This document shows positions 6,842 to 11,883 of a stretch of DNA of 13,790 nucleotides, piece after piece. The first letter of the stretch is position 1; each line of letters opens with the position of its first letter. The translations under genes were made by a program, and so were the position numbers. The stretch comes from CAZNPW01 sp964575185 (GTDB taxonomy: Bacteria; Pseudomonadota; Alphaproteobacteria; Rhodobacterales; Rhodobacteraceae). The stretch is taken from contig CAZNPW010000066.1 in NCBI GenBank assembly GCA_964575185.1, positions 1-13,790 of the forward strand, written 5' to 3'. The notes beneath the pieces were generated by a model. The model saw nothing but the letters and a program-made list of their open reading frames with translations, was not told where the DNA came from and searched no databases.

Positions 6842-7846
6842 CTACCGCCGCCCCCGCCGTTCCCGCACCGGGGCCGCGCCGTCGGTGCCGTCGCTCGCCG
6901 AGGAGAACCCCCCCAGCGCCGCCGAGATCGCCTCGAGCGTCGGGCGCTCGCCCCTGGGCCGCGACTCCAGCGCCTCGCGCATCGCGCGCAGGTGGTCGGG
7001 CATCGTCCCGCAGCAGCCGCCGATGATCCGCACCCCGGCATCGCGCGCGAGCACCGCGTAGTCGGCCATCAGGTCGGGCGTGCCGTCATAGTGGATGTGC
7101 CCGTCGTGATACTTCGGAATCCCGGCGTTGCCCTTGGCGATCACCGGCCGGTCGGTCCCGGTCGCCATGAAGCCCAGCACCGTGCGCATCAGGTCCGACG
7201 CGCCGACGCCGCAGTTCGCGCCGAAGGCCAGCGGCGGGTTCGGCAGCTTCTCGACCATCGCGGCCATCGCGGCGCTCGTCACGCCCATCATCGTGCGGCC
7301 CGCGGTGTCGAAGCTCATCGTGCCGCACCAGGGCATGCCCGCGCGCGCCGCGGCCTCGGCCGCCGCGCGGTATTCCTCGGGCGCGCTCATCGTCTCGACC
7401 CACAGCACGTCGGCGCCGCCGGCCTTCAGGCCCTCGGCCTGCTCGTGGAACATCTCGACCGCCACGTCATGCGTCAGGCTGCCCATCGGCGCGAAGATCT
7501 CGCCCGTCGGCCCGACCGAGCCCGCCACGACCACCGGCCGCCCCGCGGCATCGGCGACCTCGCGCCCCAGCGCGGCCGCCACGCGGTTCAGCTCGTGCAC
7601 CCGCCCCTCGGCCCCGTGCAGGCGCAGCCGGCTCGCGTTGGCCCCGAAGCTGTTCGTCAGGAACAGGTCCGATCCCGCCTCCACCGCCCCGCGATAGAGC
7701 GCGCGGATCGCCTCGGGCCGGTCGACGTTCCACAGCTCCGGCGGCTCGCCCGACTCGAGGCCCATGTTGAACAGGTTCGTCCCCGTCGCCCCGTCGGCGA
7801 GGATCCAGTCGCGGGCGGCCAGCATCCGGGACAGCGCGTCGGTCAT
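6842..7846 (-). CDS. bmt: Betaine--homocysteine S-methyltransferase (homocysteine S-methyltransferase family)
   Basis: A 334-residue single-domain enzyme of the zinc-dependent homocysteine methyltransferase family, which makes methionine from homocysteine and a methyl donor in the cytoplasm. DGATGTNLF (18-26) opens the barrel, and GPTGE (112-116) is present. The three zinc-binding cysteines are clear: Cys212 in GANCGVG, and Cys278 with Cys279 in GGCCG. Such stand-alone genes in Rhodobacterales are usually called betaine--homocysteine methyltransferase. The donor, betaine or another methyl compound, is inference from relatives. The C-terminal tail after about residue 300 is low-complexity and basic at the end (RERRGRR). 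GGAG lies nine bases before the ATG. The gene is 80 bp downstream of the zeta-inhibitor gene on the same strand, and its ATG overlaps the stop of a possible 24-codon leader frame. Confidence 0.85.
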   Translation of the reverse strand: MTDALSRMLAARDWILADGATGTNLFNMGLESGEPPELWNVDRPEAIRALYRGAVEAGSDLFLTNSFGANASRLRLHGAEGRVHELNRVAAALGREVADAAGRPVVVAGSVGPTGEIFAPMGSLTHDVAVEMFHEQAEGLKAGGADVLWVETMSAPEEYRAAAEAAARAGMPWCGTMSFDTAGRTMMGVTSAAMAAMVEKLPNPPLAFGANCGVGASDLMRTVLGFMATGTDRPVIAKGNAGIPKYHDGHIHYDGTPDLMADYAVLARDAGVRIIGGCCGTMPDHLRAMREALESRPRGERPTLEAISAALGGFSSASDGTDGAAPVRERRGRR

Positions 7847-7917
7847 CGGCGGAACTCCGTGAAGGCAGCGCCAGATGCCCCGGCCCGCTGCGCCGGCACA
7901 AGCCCCATTCGCTGCAT
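7843..7917 (-). CDS. Possible 24-codon leader ORF overlapping the bmt start
   Basis: On the minus strand an ATG at 7917 opens a 24-residue frame (beginning MQRMGLVPAQ and ending FTEFRR). Its TGA overlaps the bmt start codon as ATGA. Such an overlap is typical of translational coupling, and the frame fills nearly the whole 80-base gap after the zeta-inhibitor gene. Against it: there is no convincing ribosome binding site, and codons such as CTT, GCA and TCT are rare elsewhere here. It may be chance. Confidence 0.2.
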   Translation of the reverse strand: MQRMGLVPAQRAGASGAAFTEFRR

Positions 7918-7926
7918 GATGATGTT

Positions 7927-8241
7927 CTAAAGCTCGCTCATCAGCTGCGCCTTGGCGACCGGCAAGAGCTCGGCCATCTTGGCGCGCACCTCCTCGGCGG
8001 TCGCGTGGCCCGCCAGGTCGGCCGCCACCTTGCGCACCACGTCCTCGATCCCCGCCTCCTCGAAGTCGGCCGCCACGACGGTGCGGGCATAGGCCTCGGC
8101 GTCATCACCCGCCTTGCCGAGCAGGCCCGCGGCCCAGAGCCCCGTCAGCTTGTTCCGCCGCGCCTCGGCGCGGAACTGCATCTCGGCGTCATGGGCGAAC
8201 TTGTTCTCGAAGGCATTCTCGCGGTCGTCGAAGGTCGGCAT
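7927..8241 (-). CDS. F1Fo-ATPase inhibitor zeta subunit (DUF1476)
   Basis: A 104-residue DUF1476 protein. In Paracoccus denitrificans this family is the zeta subunit, which binds F1-ATPase and blocks wasteful ATP hydrolysis in alphaproteobacteria. The N-terminus MPTFDDRENAFENKFAHD matches the inhibitory segment in form: mobile, charged and alpha-helical. The rest, including EARRNKLTGLWAAGLLGK (25-42), YARTVVAADFEE and a C-terminal helix rich in Ala, Glu and Lys, fits the four-helix body. I chose the ATG at 8241 because the family's conserved start is there and GGGGAGA precedes it at good spacing; the frame stays open to 8655 but has no further family sequence. No other ATP-synthase genes are nearby, which is usual for this gene. 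Family identity is firm; the inhibitory role here rests on that homology. Confidence 0.92.
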   Translation of the reverse strand: MPTFDDRENAFENKFAHDAEMQFRAEARRNKLTGLWAAGLLGKAGDDAEAYARTVVAADFEEAGIEDVVRKVAADLAGHATAEEVRAKMAELLPVAKAQLMSEL

Positions 8242-8485
8242 CGGCGGTCTCCCCTGGTTGCCCGCCATATGTCCCTCCGCAGCGCGCCGGGCAAGGGTGC
8301 GCGTCAGCCGATCCATGTCCGGGCGGCCTGCCGGGACCTCACGCCGCTGCCCCCGCCGCACATCGCGCGTCGCCTCCAGAGCGGCCCGCGGCACCCGCGC
8401 CGGCGCCTCGCCCTCCGGCACGGCGCGCCCTGCCCCCGCCTGGCCGCAAAACACCACCCTCGCCCCCGCCTCGCGCCCCATGCCC
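8242..8485. other. GC-rich gene-free stretch between the zeta-inhibitor gene and the repeat
   Basis: The 416-base divergent region between the zeta-inhibitor gene and purC splits into this part, the repeat copy at 8486-8553, and the purC promoter region. Here several frames are open on both strands, but all give arginine/proline/glycine-rich translations of shadow type, with no recognisable family and no clear start signal. A promoter for the minus-strand gene should lie here, yet I could not pick one with confidence. Confidence 0.4.
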
Positions 8486-8553
8486 TCATCTTCCCTCAAA
8501 TATCCCACGGGGGGAGTCGTCCGGCACGGACGACGGGGGGCGTGAAGCCCCCC
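8486..8553 (-). repeat. Structured intergenic repeat, copy 3 (inverted)
   Basis: Read on the minus strand this copy has GGGGGGC-TTCAC-GCCCCCC (8553-8535), then a second perfect hairpin GTCGTCCG-TGC-CGGACGAC (8534-8516), then CCCCCC and the GGGATATTTGAGGGAAGA core. Bases 8486-8514 are identical over 29 positions to 3261-3289 on the other strand. Unlike copy 1, the C-run and the large G/C hairpin are separated by the extra eight-base-pair hairpin. It lies between divergent starts, about 20 bases upstream of the candidate purC -35 element, so it is unlikely to be a plain terminator. Confidence 0.8.
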
Positions 8554-8572
8554 TTCCGCCCCCCGCCCGTCC

Positions 8573-8601
8573 TTGCAGCCCTTGCGGCCTTGGCGTATAG
8601 C
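8573..8601 (+). promoter_or_regulatory. Candidate sigma-70 type promoter for purC
   Basis: TTGCAG (8573-8578) and TATAGC (8596-8601) are separated by exactly 17 bases, with the expected start about 50 bases before the purC ATG. The -35 matches the consensus at its first three bases and the -10 at its first four, which is normal for GC-rich alphaproteobacteria. The region also carries a short CTTGCxGCC duplication (8572-8589). Confidence 0.5.
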
Positions 8602-8657
8602 CGCCCGCACGGCGCGGCCCATCCGGCTCTCGCGCCCATGACAGGATTCGCGCATTC

Positions 8658-9410
8658 ATGGCCAGACGCAAGAAGGTCTACGAGGGCAAGGCCAAGATCC
8701 TCTACGAAGGCACCGAACCCGGAACGCTGATCCAGTATTTCAAGGACGAGGGCGCGGTCGATGAAGGCCGGCCCGACGGCAAGGGCGTGCTGAACAACCG
8801 CCTGTCCGAGTTCTTCATGAACGGCCTGAACGGCATCGGCGTGCCGACCCACTTCATCCGCCGCATCAACATGCGCGAACAGCTCGTCCGCATGGCCGAG
8901 ATCGTGCCGCTCGAGGTCGTCGTGCGCAACTTCGCGGCCGGCGAGCTGTCCGACCGCCTCGGCATCCCCGAAGGCACCGCCCTGCCCCGGCCGATCGTCG
9001 AATACTACTACAAGGACGACAAGCTGAAGGCGCCGCTGGTGGCCGAAGAGCACATCCTGGCCTTCAACTGGGCCAACCAGCAGGACCTCGACGACATCGT
9101 GGCGCTGGCGCTGCGGGTGAACGACTTCCTGTCGGGGGTGATGATCGGCGTGGGCGTCCGGCTCGCCGACTTCCGCATCGAGGTCGGGCGCATCTGGGAG
9201 GGCGACTTCATGCGCCTGATCGTCGCCGACGAGATCAGCCCGGACAACTGCCGCCTGTGGGACCTGCGCGGGGTCTCCGAGGTCGCCGAACGCGACGGCG
9301 TCCCGCGCGAGCCGGGGCCGCTCGCGGACGTCCACACCGAACTCGCCCGCCGCCTGGGCGTGCTGCCCACCAACGTCACCCACGCGCCGAAACCCACGCT
9401 GATCAACTGA
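8658..9410 (+). CDS. purC: Phosphoribosylaminoimidazole-succinocarboxamide synthase (SAICAR synthetase)
   Basis: PurC joins aspartate to CAIR using ATP, a late step in the making of the purine ring, in the cytoplasm. The 250-residue protein has the compact bacterial length. VYEGKAKILYEG (7-18) is the N-terminal nucleotide-binding hairpin. LEVVVRNFAAGEL (85-97) and DEISPDNCRLWD (191-202) are the family signatures. The start at 8658 fits the conserved N-terminus, though the Shine-Dalgarno is weak (AGGA about 12 bases upstream). purS begins 16 bases after its stop, so purC and purS form one unit. A candidate promoter is present at 8573-8601. No change to key residues was noticed. Confidence 0.97.
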   Translation: MARRKKVYEGKAKILYEGTEPGTLIQYFKDEGAVDEGRPDGKGVLNNRLSEFFMNGLNGIGVPTHFIRRINMREQLVRMAEIVPLEVVVRNFAAGELSDRLGIPEGTALPRPIVEYYYKDDKLKAPLVAEEHILAFNWANQQDLDDIVALALRVNDFLSGVMIGVGVRLADFRIEVGRIWEGDFMRLIVADEISPDNCRLWDLRGVSEVAERDGVPREPGPLADVHTELARRLGVLPTNVTHAPKPTLIN

Positions 9411-9426
9411 CCATGAAGGCCCCCGG

Positions 9427-9666
9427 ATGAAGGCTGTCGTCACCGTCATGCTGAAGCCCGGCGTGCTCGACGTGCAGGGCGAGGCGGTGCGCCACGCGCT
9501 GGCGACGCTGGGCTTCACCGGCGTGACCGGCGTGCGCCAGGGCCGCGTGATCGAGCTCGACCTGACCGCGACCGACCCCGCGGCGGCCGAGGCCGAGGTC
9601 CGCGCGATGTGCGAGAAGCTGCTCGCCAACACCGTGATCGAAGGCTTCCGCGTCAACGTCGCGTGA
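9427..9666 (+). CDS. purS: Phosphoribosylformylglycinamidine synthase subunit PurS
   Basis: PurS is the small structural subunit that holds PurQ (glutaminase) and PurL (synthetase) together to form FGAM in purine synthesis. Its 79 residues are the usual size. MKAVVTVMLKPGVLDVQGEAV (1-21) and GVRQGRVIEL, with ANTVIEGFRV near the end, are family hallmarks. The ATG at 9427 has AAGG eight bases upstream; the out-of-frame ATG at 9413 is not the start. In related genomes purQ typically follows at once, but here an RTX protein gene and about 1.5 kb intervene. PurL is not in the window. Confidence 0.96.
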   Translation: MKAVVTVMLKPGVLDVQGEAVRHALATLGFTGVTGVRQGRVIELDLTATDPAAAEAEVRAMCEKLLANTVIEGFRVNVA

Positions 9667-9910
9667 ACCTGCGGGCGGCGCCGTCGCGCATCGGGCCACC
9701 TCTCCGGCACAGCGGCACCTTCCGGCCGACGGGCGCAGACCCTTGCCCCGGCGTGCGGAAACGCCCGCCGGGCCCGCCCCCGGCAGGCAGCCCGTGCCCC
9801 GCCGTCCCGGGTCCGATTGACGCACCCCCGCGCCGCGTGCGACCGTCGTATCGGTTCGTTGCGCCGTCTCTTCTTTTTTTCCCCATTTCATCCCCGGAAG
9901 GGAAAGCCTC
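9667..9910 (+). promoter_or_regulatory. Intergenic region between purS and the RTX gene
   Basis: These 244 bases hold a small stem GCCGGG-CCCGCC-CCCGGC just after 9765, a -35-like TTGACG (9817-9822) without a good -10 at normal spacing, and a pyrimidine tract with seven or more T ahead of the RTX start. GGAAGGGAAAG just before the ATG at 9911 is a good ribosome binding site. A separate promoter for the RTX gene is plausible from the gap size, but I cannot define it. Confidence 0.35.
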
Positions 9911-11107
9911 ATGACCATCTTCATCGGCAATGCCGACAACAACGCCATCACTCCCGCCACCGTGTCCCCCGGCGTCCTCCGCAACCCGCTCGACGGGCCG
10001 AACCCTTCGGCCGCGGCCGACATCCTGTATGGCGGCGGCGGGAACGACGTCCTGAACGGCGGCGGCGGGGCCGACCAGAGCTTCGGGGGGTCGGGCAACG
10101 ACACGATCTTAGCCGTGATCGGCATCGACATCGCCGACGGCGGCAGCGGCAACGACACGCTCATCACCACGCTGTTCAGCGGCGACTACGTGGTGAACCT
10201 CGCCACCGGCCTGACCAACTTCAGCGGCGAAAGCTTCATCAACTTCGAGAACCTGTACGTCGGCACGGGAAACGACAGCGTGACCGGCACGGCGGACACG
10301 AACCGCCTGTTCGGCGGCGACGGCGACGACACGCTGAACGGTGCGGGCGGGGACGACAACCAGTTCGGCGGCTCCGGCGACGACCTGGTCTTCGCCTCCC
10401 TCGGCCTCGACATCGCCGACGGCGGCACCGGCACCGACACGCTCGACACCACGAGCTACGGCGACGACTACGCGGTGAACCTCGCGACCGGACTGACGAA
10501 CTTCGCGGGCGAAAGCTACGTCAACTTCGAGAACCTGATCGCGGGCGACGGCAACGACACCCTCACCGGAACCACCGGGGTGAACCGGATCGACGGTGGC
10601 GCGGGCGACGACGCGATCTTCGGCGGCGGCGGGTCCGACACGCTGACGGGCAGCACCGGCAACGACCGCCTCGTCGGCAACGCGGACAGCGACACGCTGC
10701 GCGGCGGGGCCGGGGCCGACACGCTGCAGGGCGGCTCGGGGTCCGACAGGCTGAGCGGCGGGACCGGGTCCGACACCTTCCTCTTCGCCGGCGTCTCGGG
10801 CTCGCCCCCCTTCGCATCCGACCGCATCGCCGCGGGCGACCACGCCGCCGCCTTCGATGGCGCGGGCGCCGCCGCGGGCGACATCATCGACCTGTCCGGC
10901 ATCGACGCCAGGGCGGGCATCGCGGGCAACCAGGCCTTCGGCTTCGGCGGCTTCGGCGCGGGCCGGCTGCGCGTGGTCGAGGACGGGGCGGGCAACAGCC
11001 TCGTCCTCGGCAACACCGACGGCGACGCGGTGAACGAGTTCCGGCTGGTGATCGAGGACGCGGGCGTGCTCGCCGCCGCCTACACCGCGGCCGACTTCGT
11101 GCTGTAA
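9911..11107 (+). CDS. RTX (hemolysin-type calcium-binding repeat) protein
   Basis: A 398-residue protein made largely of RTX nonapeptides of the GGxGxDxLx type, which bind calcium and fold as a parallel beta-roll after export through a type I secretion channel. Repeats appear at about residues 39-66, 78-84, 119-156, 170-176 and densely at 208-292. Between them lie two copies of a NLATGLTNFxGESxxNFENL segment. The C-terminal region (about 293-398) has no repeats and ends in AADFVL, like the uncleaved type I secretion signal of many RTX proteins. There is no N-terminal signal peptide and no recognisable catalytic domain. I noticed no Lys, Cys or Trp, and the protein is strongly acidic, as expected for a secreted calcium-binding protein. 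No secretion genes are in the window. Its place between purS and purQ is unusual. Function beyond calcium binding and secretion is unknown. Confidence 0.9.
   Translation: MTIFIGNADNNAITPATVSPGVLRNPLDGPNPSAAADILYGGGGNDVLNGGGGADQSFGGSGNDTILAVIGIDIADGGSGNDTLITTLFSGDYVVNLATGLTNFSGESFINFENLYVGTGNDSVTGTADTNRLFGGDGDDTLNGAGGDDNQFGGSGDDLVFASLGLDIADGGTGTDTLDTTSYGDDYAVNLATGLTNFAGESYVNFENLIAGDGNDTLTGTTGVNRIDGGAGDDAIFGGGGSDTLTGSTGNDRLVGNADSDTLRGGAGADTLQGGSGSDRLSGGTGSDTFLFAGVSGSPPFASDRIAAGDHAAAFDGAGAAAGDIIDLSGIDARAGIAGNQAFGFGGFGAGRLRVVEDGAGNSLVLGNTDGDAVNEFRLVIEDAGVLAAAYTAADFVL
10025..10306 (+). repeat. 94-residue internal repeat of the RTX protein, unit 1
   Basis: Residues 39-132 align with residues 133-226 over 94 positions with no gap. 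The unit has two calcium-binding nonapeptides, a hydrophobic IGIDIADGGSG block, the NLATGLTNFSGESFINFENL block and a closing TGNDSVTGT. It includes a TTA leucine codon (10109-10111), which is rare in this DNA. Confidence 0.85.
10307..10588 (+). repeat. 94-residue internal repeat of the RTX protein, unit 2
   Basis: Residues 133-226 repeat the order of unit 1, including LGLDIADGGTGTDTL, NLATGLTNFAGESYVNFENL and DGNDTLTGT. The most conserved parts are the NLATGLTNF and NFENL blocks, while nonapeptide positions vary. This looks like a tandem gene-internal duplication. Confidence 0.85.
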
Positions 11108-11112
11108 GCCGC

Positions 11113-11141
11113 TTGCCAAGACGGCCCCCGGGCGCTACCGC
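11113..11141 (+). promoter_or_regulatory. Candidate promoter for purQ
   Basis: TTGCCA (11113-11118) matches the -35 consensus at five of six bases. TACCGC (11136-11141) lies 17 bases on, but matches the -10 poorly. Transcription would start about 20 bases before the purQ ATG at 11168. This would free purQ from the RTX transcript. The -10 part overlaps the hairpin at 11126-11147. Confidence 0.3.
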
Positions 11142-11147
11142 GCGGGG
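11126..11147 (+). terminator. Hairpin between the RTX gene and purQ
   Basis: CCCC (11126-11129) and GCGC (11132-11135) pair with GCGC (11140-11143) and GGGG (11144-11147) around the loop TACC, with a two-base GG bulge. It starts 18 bases after the RTX stop. There is no T-run, so termination would be weak or factor-assisted. Confidence 0.3.
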
Positions 11148-11167
11148 ATCGTGACCCTTGGGGCCCC

Positions 11168-11836
11168 ATGCGCGCCGCCGTCATCACCTACCCCGGCTCG
11201 AACTGCGACCGCGACCTCGGCCTCGCCTTCGCCCGGGCGGGCTTCGCCACCGTCCGCGTCTGGCACAAGGACACCGACCTGCCCCCCGGGACCGACATCG
11301 TGGGCCTGCCCGGCGGCTTCTCCTTCGGCGACTACCTGCGCTGCGGCGCCATCGCCGCCCGGTCCCCCATCGCCGCCGCGATCGCCGCGCACGCCGCGAG
11401 GGGCGGCCTCGTGCTCGGCGTCTGCAACGGCTTCCAGGTGCTGACCGAGATGCGCCTCCTGCCCGGCGCGCTGATGCGCAACGCAGGGCTCCGCTTCGTC
11501 TGCCGCACCCAGGCCCTGCGCGTCGCCTCGACCGCGAGCCCCTTCACCGCCGCCTACACGCCCGGCCAGGGCGTCCGCATCCCCATCGCCCACCACGACG
11601 GCAACTACGTCGCCGACGCGGACACCCTCGCCCGCCTCCACGGCGACGGCCGCATCGCCTTCACCTACGACGGCAACCCCAACGGCAGCATGGCCGACAT
11701 CGCGGGCGTGCTGTCGGTAAACCGCCGCGTCCTCGGCCTCATGCCCCATCCCGAACGCGCCGCCGATCCGGCGCTCGGCGGCACCGACGGCGCGCCCCTC
11801 TTCGCCGGCATCCTGGGCGGGATGGCGCTTGCGTGA
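11168..11836 (+). CDS. purQ: Phosphoribosylformylglycinamidine synthase subunit PurQ (glutaminase)
   Basis: PurQ is the class I glutamine amidotransferase subunit that releases ammonia from glutamine for FGAM synthesis, working with PurL and PurS in the cytoplasm. The 222-residue length is standard. The catalytic triad is intact: Cys86 in GVCNGFQ (84-90), with His194 and Glu196 in MPHPE (192-196). YPGSNCDRD (8-16), LPGGFSFGDYLRCGAIA (47-63), HHDGNY (142-147) and YDGNPNGSMADIAGV (167-181) are family signatures. The Shine-Dalgarno is only a GGGG shortly before the ATG. The gene is split from purS by the RTX gene, and a weak promoter of its own is possible just upstream. A short G/C hairpin follows its stop. 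Confidence 0.97.
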   Translation: MRAAVITYPGSNCDRDLGLAFARAGFATVRVWHKDTDLPPGTDIVGLPGGFSFGDYLRCGAIAARSPIAAAIAAHAARGGLVLGVCNGFQVLTEMRLLPGALMRNAGLRFVCRTQALRVASTASPFTAAYTPGQGVRIPIAHHDGNYVADADTLARLHGDGRIAFTYDGNPNGSMADIAGVLSVNRRVLGLMPHPERAADPALGGTDGAPLFAGILGGMALA

Positions 11837-11840
11837 CCCC

Positions 11841-11858
11841 GCGCGCCTTGAGGCGCGC
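11841..11858 (+). terminator. Perfect hairpin just after purQ
   Basis: GCGCGCC-TTGA-GGCGCGC is a seven-base perfect stem with a four-base loop, starting four bases after the purQ stop. No T-run follows. It may be a weak terminator or pause site, and its loop and right arm contain the -35-like TTGAGG of the sensor kinase gene. Confidence 0.4.
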
Positions 11859-11875
11859 CGATCCCGCCGGATAGT
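11848..11875 (+). promoter_or_regulatory. Candidate promoter for the sensor kinase gene
   Basis: TTGAGG (11848-11853) and GATAGT (11870-11875) are 16 bases apart, matching the consensus at four of six bases each. Transcription from here would begin about 11882, so the message would have almost no leader before the ATG at 11884. That agrees with the weak Shine-Dalgarno there. The -35 lies within the purQ-end hairpin. Confidence 0.3.
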
Positions 11876-11883
11876 GTTACGCC

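Noticed and set aside
8242..8655. 138-residue extension of the zeta inhibitor, or a separate small gene in this stretch
   Set aside because: The conserved family start and a good ribosome binding site are at 8241. The upstream translation crosses the repeat and has shadow-like composition.
10025..10800. Short tandem DNA repeats resembling a CRISPR array
   Set aside because: The periodicity comes from translated nine-residue RTX motifs in one long frame. Repeat units are imperfect and there are no spacers.
9817..11154. 445-codon plus-strand frame overlapping the RTX gene
   Set aside because: It is the shifted reading of the RTX repeats, giving arginine/histidine strings. The true frame has canonical calcium-binding nonapeptides and a good ribosome binding site.
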